Shown here: in pieces, positions 12,301-23,599 of the stretch
Numbering within the stretch: the first letter of the stretch is position 1
Layout of the letters: each line of letters opens with the position of its first letter
Assembly: GCF_051020765.1 (NCBI RefSeq)
Contig: NC_134936.1
Span: 6,552,186 to 6,616,185, forward strand
DNA from: Lasioglossum baleicum
Lineage: Eukaryota > Arthropoda > Insecta > Hymenoptera > Halictidae
DNA: 64,000 nt
Direction of reading: 5' to 3'
Made by a program: the position numbers and the translations under genes
The notes under the pieces: model-generated
The model's database searches: none
What the model was told of the DNA's origin: nothing
What the model saw: the letters and a program-made list of their open reading frames with translations, nothing else

Positions 12301-13124
12301 GTTCGCACGCGGCGCCTTTGTATTTCATGAATATTGTAATTAACATTACATGAATCTTCTGCTCCACATGGAGTGCGCCGCTTAACACTCCGTGTGGTAA
12401 AATCGTATTCTATCCAGATTAATAAACATGGGTAATGAATAAGCAATTAAACGAGCAATTGGTTCGTGAATTTTCAATGTTTCGAGCGGAAAGTGATTAA
12501 AATGCCAGCCTTTCTTAAACAACTCGAAGAACAACGCATCGGATGAGTTCGTAGCATGCAATCAGTAGTAATAATAATTATTAAAATTAGTAATGAAAAA
12601 TATAAATTGATATATAGCTCCTGTCTCTTGCAATTGATGCACAACATTTTTATTTTGCATAAAAATCCGGAGTCTAGAGTTACCGTACACTATTTAAAGT
12701 TTCTTTTCGTCCGCCACTGTTTCATACGCAGAAGGGTGGAAATTCTAAAATTTAGAGTAGAGTAGACTACCCTTCCGTCACGGATCTCCAAAACAGCGGT
12801 AGAACAAAAGAAACACGAAACGGCACTCAGCAACGAGCGGAACTTACCCCTCGAGATAGGATTTTTGTTGAAATCGAACACGTCGTTCGGTCTTCTCACA
12901 GTCTGGCTCGGCCACAGATTCAAACCCAACAAGGACCATTGATGCGTGTTTACCGGAAAGATAATCAGAGCGCAAACATTGTTCGACATCCACGATAAAA
13001 CACTCCACCGGACTTCCATGGAATAGGCGACGGTCGTGAGTGCAACGAATTGCACGAGAGTGATCGAGAGGTGCCACGAGATCATGGTCGTGACGAGCCG
13101 AAGTCGGTCGATTCCGAGGATCAC
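9376..13124 (-). CDS. Secreted Cys-rich protein, insect CUB/clip-like class (partial, two exons)
   Basis: Exon A is 13124-12848: ATG, a hydrophobic signal-like segment from MISWHLSITLVQFV, then a tail ending FDFNKNPISR, and a GTAAGT donor in phase 1. Exon B is 9525-9376: acceptor TTTGCAG in phase 1, then LNFFPTPVEEECLSQ, ending ALGFGVCC before a GTAAGT donor. Exon B has the six-Cys layout C..C...C...C..CC with GVCMNTYECR and GFGVCC. I know this from N-terminal modules of uncharacterised insect CUB-domain proteins related to clip-type secreted proteins. Joining the exons keeps the frame and gives a signal peptide followed by a Cys-knot-like module, probably extracellular. CUB exons were not found, so the gene either continues beyond the left edge or has lost its 3' part. 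The intron between the exons holds a 1.6-kb fold-back. Exon B is more certain than exon A. Confidence 0.55.
9641..9720. repeat. Single end of a CAGGGTG-type element
   Basis: TA-CAGGGTGTCCGAGAATCTTG begins at 9641, but no matching right end was found nearby. It is probably a decayed or solo end. Confidence 0.4.
10091..11676. repeat. CAGGGTGAGTCC fold-back with a large minisatellite in its loop (1586 bp)
   Basis: The ends CAGGGTGAGTCCGAAGAAAC and GTTTCTTCGGACTCACCCTG are perfect inverted repeats flanked by TA (10089-10090, 11677-11678). The arms run about 350 bp each and pair via ACACTGTTTGAAGGGCCACA and AAATATCTCGTGAACTA. The loop (about 10440-11332) is a minisatellite. The element lies in the intron of the CUB/clip-like gene. 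Confidence 0.85.
10440..11332. repeat. TTCAATTTCAACTTCAATTT minisatellite, about 0.9 kb
   Basis: An imperfect array built from TTCAAC, TTCAATTT and CTCTTCCATTTCAACTTCAA blocks, with a higher-order unit near 60 bp at 11030-11180. The 133-codon open frame inside it (10785-11186) encodes only Phe/Asn/Ser/Ile repeats and is not a gene. Confidence 0.9.
11698..11842. mobile_element. hAT-like MITE, short (145 bp)
   Basis: TAGACTGCGGATCTTTATGC to AAGTCCGCAGTCTA. The flanks TTCATAAT (11690-11697) and ATCATAAT (11843-11850) match at 7 of 8 bases. Confidence 0.75.
11941..12212. repeat. Tandem repeat, about 89 bp x 3
   Basis: Units beginning AAATTTGTATTTACTACT recur at 11946, 12034 and 12124. Each contains CATTTATTTCAATGCTTAAATG and GGGCAGAATTTTATTTCGAC. 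The short open frame at 12192-12446 has no recognisable product. Confidence 0.8.
12575..12676. mobile_element. Right half of a hAT-like MITE
   Basis: Shares AAATTGATATATAGCTCCTG and CAATTGATGCACAACATTTTT with the right half of the copy at 37874-38079, and ends ATCCGGAGTCTA. The left half is absent. Confidence 0.6.
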
Positions 13125-13382
13125 GCATCCGCACCGTTCTCACGGATCTTTAACACACGAGCGAAAGACGACGACCGACTGATCACGAAACAGCAACGCG
13201 GGCTCAGCACATGTTGGGCCCCTACTGCTACAGTTACTTCTGCCAGGTATTTACCGCTATCGCTGATCATTTGATTGCAATGGCTCCACTTACAACATTC
13301 GGACCACGCACTTGCAAGCATGGTCTGGGCCCCTTGCCGTATTTTAAAGGACAGTTCCTTCACTGATTTTGTTTACTAATTA

Positions 13383-13830
13383 CACTGTCCAACAGCCAAA
13401 AAGTATTTCGATTCCCACTATACGATTCTTATAGAGTTTTTCGCGCTGATTCCAAATCTGTCCTTAATTTTTCTCCTACACGTACAGTTTTTGAAAAAAT
13501 TGAGTTTTAAACAAAGACATATTTTTCAACTTTGAACAACCATTGTGATGTTATTATAAAAGATATTGAATTGTTCTTTACAGCAAAAGATTCTGCAGAC
13601 TTTCCCGAATACAGTGATATCCAATATTAATACATTATGATTCTTTAAACATGTTTAAACAATGATTAAAGACGGAGAGGTACCACTTTTGCACCAACTT
13701 TTGCGGATATTTTTGAATTTATCTCAAAAAATAAGGGTCCGGCGGAAAATCCAACTATACCACACGATAGAGCAGACTTTTATCTTGAGAAACCACCCTG
13801 TCATGTTTGCACTCGACACCAAGCAAGTGC
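13383..13830. repeat. Partial copy of the CACTGTCC palindrome family
   Basis: Begins CACTGTCCAACAGCCAAAAAG after TTA and follows the left arm of the 61391-63471 palindrome (GCGCTGATTCC, ATTATAAAAGATATTGAATTG, TGATTAAAGACGGAGAG) to about 13800. The second arm is missing. Confidence 0.7.
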
Positions 13831-13908
13831 CATCTGATGCATTTCTTCCTGACACAAATATCAGCCGAGTTATTCAGGTTGCCTGTTCCTGGCGCCTCAC
13901 CCTGTATA

Positions 13909-14471
13909 CAGGGTGTCCCACGCAACTGGAACAGGCTGTACCTCCTAAACGGTTGGGAATAGAAGAAGATATAATAAGTAAAAGTTGAATGGTATCAGAC
14001 GGTATCAGACAATATACAACTAATTGTATGCACTTTTGTGCATCGGTGCATCAGAAAAATGCGACTGCACTTTTTATTTAAATGGAATGTCCTATTTTTT
14101 ATATACCATAGATCGATAGAGTATCAAATTCTGAGTACAAAAGTATTGAACCTCATGTATCCTAAACCTAATAGTTTACGAGATATATTATTCAAAGAAG
14201 ACAGAAAATTGTTTCGATAATATCTCGTTAACTATTAGATTTAGGACAAATAGAGGTCAATACATTTTTACTCAGAATTCGATATTCTATCGATCTATGG
14301 TATCAAAAATAGGACATTCCATTTTAAAAAAAGTGCAGTTGCATTTTTCTGATGCACCGACGCACAAAAGTGCATACAATTAATTGCATATTATGCACCG
14401 TCTGATACCATCTTCTTCTATTCCCAACCGTTTAAGAGGTACTGCCTGTTCCAGTTGCGTGGGACACCCTG
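13909..14471. repeat. CAGGGTGTCCC fold-back (563 bp)
   Basis: Ends CAGGGTGTCCCACGCAACTG and CAGTTGCGTGGGACACCCTG, flanked by TA. The arms pair almost to the centre (GGTTGGGAATAGAAGAAGAT and its mirror). The centre carries TAGTTTACGAGATATATT and AATATCTCGTTAACTATT. Directly to its left, CACCCTGTA is the right end of another CAGGGTG-type element, so two sit back to back sharing TATA. Confidence 0.85.
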
Positions 14472-15124
14472 TATATAAATTTTATTTGAATTATGCGATA
14501 ATACATTTAAACGATGCGATAAAATAATCAACATCCCATAATAGACACTATATATTGAATATATTAATTAATTTTCTTTAATTTTTTATTTATTATAAAT
14601 ATTTTCGATTGTTATGTAGAATATAGGGGTTACTAAATTAGCATTTTATATGTAATCGAAACTTATGAAGCCGCTGAAAGGTTATTCAAAATATGATATT
14701 GATAGTGACAGCTCCGGATAGCAGGAACGAAACTGCTCGAACGCTTTCGATGCGAGCATCGACGGTTTTTATGAATATAATCAGAGACTCTCTGACATAA
14801 TGCCTCGTGTGTGTTCGAACACACACATTTGTGTTGTTATCGAGTTCCTTTTTCATTCATAATAGAACACGGCGGTGGCTCCATCGCGTATTCAAGTATC
14901 TCGTCGGTGATAATGATTAGAGATCGTGTTCTATCGGTAACGTTGAGTGTATTCAAGTATCTCGTCGGTGGTTGTCTCTGTAGAGCGCTAACGCCCCAAA
15001 ACCGATGGACACAAAAATACATTGGGTGTCAGATCTATTCCTATATCAAGTCTGTGGTCATACTAGGGCATTTTCCACAGAGTCGGTAAGAAAGTTTCCT
15101 ATCGTCAACGAAGTATCAACCACG
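14472..15124. other. Intergenic region upstream of the zinc-finger/RS gene
   Basis: AT-rich, then moderate GC. A direct repeat of CAAGTATCTCGTCGGTG occurs at about 14893 and 14953. The overlapping open frames here (14811-15089) have no family match. It separates the divergent CUB/clip-like (minus) and zinc-finger/RS (plus) genes. Confidence 0.4.
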
Positions 15125-15295
15125 ACCATACAGGTCAGGTGAGGTCAGGTCAGTCTGTCAGTCATGCGCAGATCTGCAGTCGAATATTTCTCTTTCGATA
15201 TGGCTACCGAAAGATTTTGTCGAAAACAAAATTAGGAAATCAGAAATTTCCATCGCGGGATTTGCCGAGTGTATTCGTCGCATACTGGTAATTTG
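15125..15295 (+). other. Probable 5' untranslated first exon of the zinc-finger/RS gene
   Basis: A GC-richer block ending in the strong donor TTTGGTAAGT at about 15295, upstream of the coding exon at 16707. No transcript data are available, and the start is approximate. Confidence 0.4.
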
Positions 15296-15769
15296 GTAAG
15301 TTTAAAACTACCTTTCGTATTTTTCATTTTCGAAGGTTACGATTTAGGCTTAAAGCGATTGGACAGAATCAAAGACATTTGTAAAACTGGAGATATTAAA
15401 TCGGACACCAAAGGATAGCCATTTGGCTAGTAATCGCTTGGTTATTATAAAACTGGCGGTGCGCGTGAAAAAAAGAAACAGTTTACATACTGCATATACA
15501 TATTATACAATTCCTGCGGATTTCAATGAATCGTATAACCTTTTGGTTGCGCGTATTGCAGGTCCTTCTGTACTTAAATGCCACTATGATTTTGTTGTTC
15601 TGTTCGCAGTATAATTTATTTAAGTGAGCACCGCTTAATAAACCCGACACACATCATTTATATGTCTTATTCATTCTCCTGCGTCAGAGTTCTAATATAT
15701 TTAGTACCTACTATGTTAGGTGTGTCAGTTTAAAAGAAAAAAATGATTTTCTTTCAACGTAAAACGGCT

Positions 15770-15803
15770 ATATACATATATATATATATATATACATATA
15801 TTT
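15770..15803. repeat. TA microsatellite
   Basis: A TATATATA run interrupted by TACATA, inside the first intron of the zinc-finger/RS gene. Confidence 0.8.
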
Positions 15804-16706
15804 TTTCTCATTTAAGTATAAATTGCAAAGTTATTCTAATTCTTAACTTTGCGCGACATTAGTGTCTTTATATAGTGCACTATGTTTAATGTTCTGTGGT
15901 ATTTGTGCATCCTGGAAACGTTGTCGGATTATAGGAAGTTTCCTTTCTGTCGGTAAGTAGCTGGGGATCGACTATTATGCTCCAGCAAATCTATCAATTA
16001 TAGTTATAAGCAATTTTTCAATTAAACAAGTAAAATGTTTAATGGTCCTAGCACATAATTTATCACATAAGCTAACGCATACCTCTAGAATTTCCTGGAC
16101 GTGTAAGTATTTACATAAGAATTCAGTTATTTTATTAAAGCGTGTTATGAAATCTTTATTCGGTATATTTGTTAAAATACCGAATTTTCAGCAGTATTTT
16201 ATATTGTACAATTATAAATACACAACTGTTGTTTCTTTTAAACACAAACTTATTATTTCGGTTGAATAAAAATGTTGCAATATTTCCATGGAAACATCAG
16301 ATGTAGGCATTGTTACCACGTGTACGCATAAACTGTTTAAATAGAATAGCATGTATAATTTTAAACTGGTAAGTATACTTCTATAAAATTCGTAGTTGTA
16401 CTTATAATAAGCTCCGTCGGACAAATTTCAGGCAAGCATACACACGACTGCTGCTACAGGGTTGGCTTATAAATTAATATTTAGTTTCAACAATCGAATA
16501 ACAATATTCTTTATAGTTCTATCATTTTCGAACATTTCTTTTTATTCAACAATACTCTGTGTTACTCTTTCGTTGTATATCTATTTCCATTCGATAATTT
16601 ATATATCTTGCCGACCCTGATGCCGCATTGTTTCTATCTTAATATTTACAATAACTTTGTATTTTCAGAAACCGCAGTGAGAATTTTTCACAGACCCGGG
16701 GCAATC

Positions 16707-19700
16707 ATGCAGAATTTCGATGATCTTGATATAGAAGGGCGTAATCCTTCTCACCTATCAGAAGCAGGCAAGGAGAAGGTAATGCACACTGAAACACGCG
16801 TACAATATCGTTACATTTACAATTCGAAGTTTAGGAAACTGATAGATTAGGATCTTTAATACAGGATGGTTTCACCAGATATTATCAGAAAATCACCTCG
16901 ATTTTCGTCGTTATTATTATTTGTAGCGAAGAACTCAAGGAAACTAATTTTAGGAAACTGATAGATTAGGATTTTAAGTTCAGGATGGTTCGCCAGATAG
17001 TACCACCTCGATTTTCGTCGTTATTATATTTGTAGCGAAGAATGTTTATTATTATTGCTTTATTTCATTTATTATTTCAGCCTTGTAGCTAAGAAATTTC
17101 TACAAAAAAGTATGAACCTATCAATATCGAAAAACCATTGGTTAAGGAGATATTTTAATTTTAGTGTTGTTACGAAGTTACGCGACTCTCTTGATAATGT
17201 TGTAATGATTTTATTCACAGAAAAGGTCCAATGTGTCGACCGTTTACATCGCGACATTTTCTGAATCGAGAGAGTAATGATTGTTTCACATTATGTAATA
17301 AATAGACTGCGGATGTTTATGCAATTTTCAATTTTTACAGACAAATTTTGAGAAGGTGTTACCAAATAGAATTCTATTTTCATTGGTAATAGCATTTGTA
17401 GATATCCAAGATGAGTAAAAATCATACTAAATTCTATTGAATTTAATACACTCCAGCATATTTTGAAAATTTGTATAAGCCATAAATGCATATAGATCCG
17501 CAGTCTAGTAATAAAACTGGTGCCACATCGTTGAACTCATCTTGACATCAGCTACTACACTACAATGCCCGAAATTTCCATAAAGCCACCACGCGCGCGC
17601 GTTTTTTGGTAATATCTTATAATTATTCTGTACTTATGATTTTGAGTATGATTTCATTTTAGGTGTACTAAAAACACATATATATCGATTGAAATAATAG
17701 AAATAATATTTATTTTAAAAAATAAACATAAATATATAATTTTACATAAAATAAACTGCGAAATTTCTATAAAGCCACATATTTTTTAAATAAGTAGGTT
17801 CAAAATTAACAATAAGTTCTTTTCTATTTCTATATTAATAATTAGTAGAACTGCCATTTCTTCGAATAACTTCGAAAATACGATGGGGCAGTGACAAAAT
17901 CATACTTTGAAGTGTGTCATCTTGAATAGATGCCCATGCTTCGTTCACCGCTTTCCATAATTCATTAATAGTATTGTATTGCTTGCAATTGCCGTAAACT
18001 TTCCTTGCGAGTATCCCCCAAAGATTTTCTATTGGGTTTAGATCTGGGGAATGAGATGGCCATGTCAAAACTCTGATATTTTTTTCACCTAACCGCTGCT
18101 TCGTGTAATTTGATATATGGATGGCAGCGTTATCGTGTTGATAAATGAAGCTATCATGTCCAATATCTTCAATAAATGGTATTCAACTTGTGTCGAATAA
18201 TTCTGTATATTTTTCTGAATTCATTTTAGGAGTAATGCGACAGATTGATGTCTTGGCGTCAGCTCTAAATGCAGCCCAGATCATTAATGTACCACCACCA
18301 AAGTTGTGGCTCATTGTTATGTCTTTTTCTTTCCTTAAATCGTGCCAGTAATATTTAAAACCACCTGGCCCGTCTAAATTGAATTTCTTTTCATCAGAAA
18401 AAATAACAAATTCCCATTCTCTCGACCAGGACATGTGTATTTTTGCAAAATCAAGACGAGCCTGTTTATGTTCTGCTTTGAGTGCTGGTTTATGCACCAT
18501 TTTTGTCCAGTGAAATCGGTTGGAACTTTTTGAAATTTGTTGCACGCGTCTCGTAGTTACTGACAAATCTAATTCAACATGAAGTTGTGCTGCACTTCTA
18601 AATTCTTTTGATGCAGATCTCATTAACAATGAATGCTGTCTCTTGCTCAGCTTTTGATTTCCTCCTTTGGGGTGGTTTTTCCCATAATCTTTTCCCAAAT
18701 TGACATAATTATTTACAACGGTACATGATTTTTTTTGCAATTCTGCGATTAGAACTTCCCATATCTCTATAAGCATCAATGGGATGCCTTTTCGCACTGG
18801 TCAACAATTGTCCTCGTGGCATTTTACTAATCAGAAATTAAAATATATAACATATTACGTAAATCCTTATTTTTCAATTGCAGTTACACTTCTTTTATTG
18901 TATCCAGCTGGACTTAATCACTCAGAGTCTAACAATAAGCACAAACTAAGTGACTTTATAGAAATTTCGCACTTATATGTCGCTTCGTGCAGCAAAGAAT
19001 GTAAACACACCCAAAAGGTGAACATTTCCGAGCAGATACTCGTAGATTTATGATTAGTTTCAACTAAATATAATTGTAGATGAGAAAAAGTAGTAAACGT
19101 TGACAATATTTTTAAAAGAATACGTCAAAATATAGGTGGCTTTATGGAAATTTCGGGTACTGTATGAAGTTAAAAATACATGGTGCCATTTAAAAAAAAA
19201 CACTGATGACCTTCGAAAGACCTTGTAAACGAGAACAATCCGAACATTTTTCTTCGCTACGAATAATAGTAATGACAAAACGGTGAACCACCCTGTATAA
19301 TTCTGAATATAACACAGAATTATTACATTTCCATCAATAACTTTGATACATTATTTCAATAAGTAACGCTGTTTGAGTTTTCTTATTCACTGTAAACGTT
19401 TGTCTAATGTTTTATCGATTATCGATACACTTTTGTGTTCTGCGATATACATATTCTTAGAACCGCAGCTGCATGTACACTTGACAAAGTATTTATATTT
19501 CGCAGGAAGAGTACGATCGAAAACGTTTAATGAGGAGCAGTGTCACTGCCGAAGATGGCACGCTCAGACCAGTGTATTCTGAAACAGAAGACGGCGATAT
19601 ATGGTGTCACATATGTAACATAGCGCTGTTCGGAGCTCACAAGTTACTGAACCACAATATGTGTAATCGTCACAAAATGAAGTTAGATGAATGGCCATAT

Positions 19701-22700
19701 CCAGTTTTGTTATGGTCCAAACGATCGGATATTGTGAAAACAACACCACCGACACAGTCGGCTACTATAGGCGATGGTTTGGCGCCTGGAGAACCAGTAC
19801 CACCTGGTATGGAGGACCAAATAACTAGAACGACAACGATTCAGATGAGTTTAGATCGCCATAGAAGTTCTCCCCTTGTTGGCCTTGAATATCTACTTGA
19901 ACTGGTTGATAACGACTCATGCGAACCAAGTTATACATGTGTTTTATGTGATAAAAGGGGCGACCCTCGTACTGTTATGGCTCATATTACCAGTTATAAT
20001 CATAGAATAACATATCTAAATCGACATTTCCCTACAATCTCGCGTGCTATTACGGAACTACCGCGTACACCTAATTATAAACGCGGAGCTAATGAAATAT
20101 CGGTGTTAGTGGCTAAGAAGATTGAAGAACGGTTTGGAAGATTGCAACCACAGCTGGTGGACAAAAATCAATTCGAGAAAAACAAAATGCAGTACATCAA
20201 GAGAGTCTATCAGGATTATCACTTTAGGTAAGTTATAATTTTCTTTGGATCATATTAAGTTCTGTACGCGTTACGAATGAGCGCTGTTACGAATTGAGTA
20301 TTTCAATTCGCGTGTTTTACAAAAATCAATGGACGTGATTATTAGACAAGGTGCGCGTCAGTCGTTCTCGTTATTTAACTTACGTTCCTTTGACAATCAA
20401 TGGCTGTTTCCTACATGCAGGGAAACACCAGAATTAACATTTATGGATGTTTACGATGTGCGATGGGTAACGAACTTTGAAGAGAAGATGGCTGAAGTGG
20501 CTGGTAATAGTGGTACGAAGAAAGGTGAGTATATAAACATTGATATCGTTAAAACGAAACACTTACGCCTAAACCGTGTAACGATGATCTTATATTAAGA
20601 TCTTCAACCTGCCGATGAGAAGCTGGATGATAAGCATAAAAGTGAAGACAAGAAACACGAAAAGTCTCCGCCAAAGAAAACAGATTCGAAATCAGACACT
20701 ACGAAATCGTAAGTTAACGTTTATTTGATGTAACTTCTTTAAAGAGAATTCTTTGATTAATTATCCTCGTTTTTATAACAATTTCAGTAGAATAAATTAA
20801 CGTTGGTTTCTCAACTCGTCGAACTTTTCAGATGTGTCTAAATTGTGTTTCGCATTTTTCAGGGGATTCAAGATTCGTATTTTCACAAAGGATAAATTAA
20901 ATATCCGCAAGCCTTTAGATAAGGAAGAAGAGAGTACGAGAAAGTCTCCTAAACGTCCCTCTGATGAAACAAAGTCTCTCTCGTCGCTGTCAAGTATATC
21001 GAGTAGCCCGACTCCATCGCGCTCAAGATCACGTTCTCCCGTTCGCAATCGCAAAACTAATTCGATAGATAAAAGCGGAAGGTATCGTACTAAACCGCGT
21101 TACTCGCGAGATCGAACGCGTTCTCGTTCGCGTTCGCGGTCCCGTTCGCGTTCACCGGAACCGCTTAGAGAACGAGATAAGTGGGATAAATATCGTGAGC
21201 AAATCAGACGAGCCGAAGAGACGCTCGATCGCGCGTTGAAATTTCATGAGAAGAATCCGGAGAAGCATCCGTCTTATCCCGACGAATGGAAAAAGTTCTG
21301 GAACAGACGGTACAAGGAATTGCAAGCGGAGGGGAAAGATCCTAGCAAGCATGACTTCAAGCCGGAATGGATAGAATTCTGGAACAAACGGATGCGCGAG
21401 ATCCATAACGAACAACTGCAACAACGGAAAGAGGAAATTAGAAAGCGTTTAGAACTGCCAGAAGACAAGCCACCGGAGAAATGGATACCATCGAATAGAC
21501 GCGATAGGTCTCCACCGAAAAGAAGTCGTCATCGTATAGAGAGCGACGACGAAGTAGAGTATGTCGGGACAAAAACAATTAAAGCGGACTATTACGATCA
21601 TCATGAAATGAGAGACCGCGAATACGCGTATTCGTCGTATATGCGAGGAAGAGGTACCGTGTACAGAAGTAGTTATTATCCTCGTGGTGTTTCACGTTCA
21701 AGATCGATACACTACGCGACTCCTTACCCGGTAAAAGAAAAGTCTCCGAGTCCTATACCGGATGATATATTAACCGAAGATTTAGAAGTAGTCGGCTTGT
21801 TGAGATTACTTACAGCGCTGGAGGGTCAACTGGGCTCTCTCGGACCGAAGATAGTTTCTCTTCTTTCGAAGGCATTGGCCGCGGAAAAAGCAAAACCGAA
21901 CTCTGCCGAGGAGTTGCTCTACGACGAAGAAGTGAGCGTGCTTTTCGAAACAGTCAAAGAGAAGCTGAAAGGTCAATTGTTTGCCGGGATGATCGAGAAA
22001 ATGGCCATAACACCGACGAAAACAGCGATCCAAAATATCGCGCAGTTGTTGCACAAAGCGGCGGAGAGTAAAAAGAAGATGGAAGAAGAGAAAAAGAAGA
22101 AAAGAGAATTGGAGACTGCGAAGTCGACAACTTATATCCAAAGAACTGCGTACTCAAGGCCGGTGGAGGTAATTGCACCTGTGATTAAATCCGAACCGGT
22201 TAGTGTACCTGGTGTTGGTACTGTAGATAAAGTAGCTATAGCCCAACAAATAGCAGCTGCTTTGGTAGCTCAAGGTAGATCGAATGTGTCGCAAGAAGAA
22301 TTGGAAACTTTGATTAATGCCGTTGTCGGAATGGCTGAAGCGTCCAAGAATTCCGATAAGCCGGTGACAACGGCTGATTTTGTGAAAGGATTGGCAAGAA
22401 GTAATAATTCTCTTGCTCAAACAACGTCCGCTCCCGCGACGCTAACAACGCCGGATACAGTCGATCATCAGACGTCTAAGATGGAAAGTTTGTCGGACGC
22501 AGACTTGAAAACGCTTTTGCAAAATTTTAAAGACTTATCCAGTCAGGAACAACACGGGCTGATCAATTTCCTAAAAAAATTAGAAGTAACAGATCCGGTT
22601 CGAGTAGAGAAACTAAGAGGATTTGTGAACCTAGGCTCTACGTCCATAATATCATCAATGCCAAAAATAAAGTCCCCGACGCCAGAAAATACAGAAACCA

Positions 22701-23599
22701 GTATTAAACCGAGGAGAAGTATTTCGCCGTTCTCTGTGCGAAAAGGAAATCAAAATCCTGTCGAAGAAGAGGATAAGTGGAAACCTAAAATAGACATGTT
22801 TGCGAATGACGACGAGGAAGAACAACAGACGAAGAACGATACCGAAGACAAACAGAAGGCGAAATTAGATTTGTCGGATGACGATGATGATTACACATTT
22901 GAGGATATTTATAAAGCAGCGGATAAAAATGTTAACGAAAACGAGAAGGCGAAGAAAAAGTCGCGAGGTTTTTCAAAATCGGAATCAAACTCTCCAAGAT
23001 CCTGGACACGTTCTCGTTCACGTTCAAGATCGCGTTCCCCGGTAAGATCGAAGGAATTAACGAAAACTAACGATCCGAATGCAATACTAAATGAGACGAA
23101 ACGATTAATCGCTCACATAATGGGAGATCTTCCAAATAAGTATGTGCCAAAGACGCACCTGCCGCTTGGAAATGAAAATGTTGAACAAAACACGTCGAAG
23201 CCGTTAGATCAGATTCCTAACACATCGACAGCTCCGATGTCAAACTTTTACAATCAAGGATACGTTCAGAATACTCAACAGAGTTGCCCTCGTCCGCAAG
23301 CACCCCCTCTCACCTATCCTAACATGTCCAATCAACAGTTTCAAAGTTATCCACATCAGCAAGTCTACAGTGGTAATCAGAATTACGTCGATAATGGTTA
23401 CAATTACCAAGGATATGGCGGTGTGAACAATCAGGGTCAATACAGTGGCCCGCCCATGGCATCGAACCAGTATCCGAATCAGCAGAACTATGTTGGATCG
23501 CCTTATGGTGGACTACCTGCGGGCCATTCTTCAAATTATGCTCAACAGCAACCGCAACAACAATACGGGAATTATGTACAACAACAACGTTTCTATTAA
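16707..23599 (+). CDS. U1-type zinc-finger and RS-domain nuclear protein (CG7065-like)
   Basis: The CDS joins 16707-16778, 19506-20227, 20421-20524, 20600-20708 and 20863-23599. All junctions are GT-AG and all phases agree, giving 1247 aa. The ATG (MQNFDDLDIEGR) follows an acceptor and begins the first coding exon. Two Cys2His2 fingers of U1/matrin spacing are visible: C58, C61, H74, H80 and C169, C172, H184, H190. The last exon encodes RS tracts (SRSRSRSPVR), a charged repeat with two PEW/PDEW-x-FWN(K/R)R motifs, a Lys/Glu coiled-coil-like stretch, a second RS tract, and a Gln/Tyr/Asn-rich tail. Finger plus RS composition suggests an RNA-binding or splicing-associated nuclear role. From memory this layout is annotated as CG7065 in insects, which is not verified. 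Its second intron holds a Tc1 element in antisense and a nested MITE. Confidence 0.85.
16831..17042. repeat. Direct duplication, ~100-bp units about 120 bp apart
   Basis: TTTAGGAAACTGATAGATTAGG..CAGGATGGTT..CACCTCGATTTTCGTCG is present at 16831-16933 and again at 16951-17042 with small deletions. It begins just after the donor of the first coding exon and carries the CAGGATGGTT end of the composite element below. Confidence 0.8.
17303..17507. mobile_element. hAT-like MITE, 205 bp
   Basis: TAGACTGCGGATGTTTATGC to ATATAGATCCGCAGTCTA, with an exact 8-bp duplication GTAATAAA (17295-17302, 17508-17515). It lies in intron 2 of the zinc-finger/RS gene. Confidence 0.85.
17563..19162 (-). mobile_element. 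Tc1-type transposon, 1600 bp, with intact ends
   Basis: The terminal inverted repeats begin CARTRCCCGAAATTTCCATA, and both ends are flanked by TA (17561-17562, 19163-19164). A second, inner pair of related repeats (GCGAAATTTCTATAAAGYC at about 17758 and mirrored near 18957) gives an IR/DR-like double binding-site layout known from Tc1/Tc3-type elements. The transposase is on the minus strand. The element sits in an intron, antisense to the host gene. Confidence 0.9.
17835..18822 (-). pseudogene. Tc1 transposase (DD34E), two inactivating changes
   Basis: The likely start is the ATG at 18822 (MPRGQLLTSAKRH), within an N-terminal helix-turn-helix DNA-binding region. The frame shifts by one base at a run of A residues near 18738. 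It then reads SCTVVNNYVNLGKDYG and continues to the stop at 17835. One further in-frame TGA occurs at 18183-18185. The catalytic triad is present: D in FSDEKKFN, D in QHDNAAIH, and E in PDLNPIENLWG, with exactly 34 residues between the second D and the E. The length of about 329 codons fits Tc1 family proteins. Two lesions in an otherwise well-kept frame indicate recent loss of activity. Confidence 0.9.

Larger units (their letters stand above)
16862..19295. repeat. Composite: CAGGRTGG-ended element split by a MITE and a Tc1
   Basis: TA-CAGGATGGTTTCACC at 16862 is mirrored by CGGTGAACCACCCTG-TA ending at 19295. TTTGTAGCGAAGAA is likewise mirrored by TTCTTCGCTACGAA near 19250. Between these ends lie the MITE 17303-17507 and the Tc1 element 17563-19162. 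The simplest reading is an older CAGGGTG-type element later hit by two insertions. Confidence 0.6.

Noticed and set aside
12690..12847. Extension of the signal-peptide exon beyond 12848
   Set aside because: A good GTAAGT donor at 12847 and phase agreement with the exon at 9525 favour splicing; the extension has no recognisable features.
20797..23534. Several 60-110-codon frames antisense to the zinc-finger/RS gene
   Set aside because: Shadows of a strongly codon-biased coding exon.
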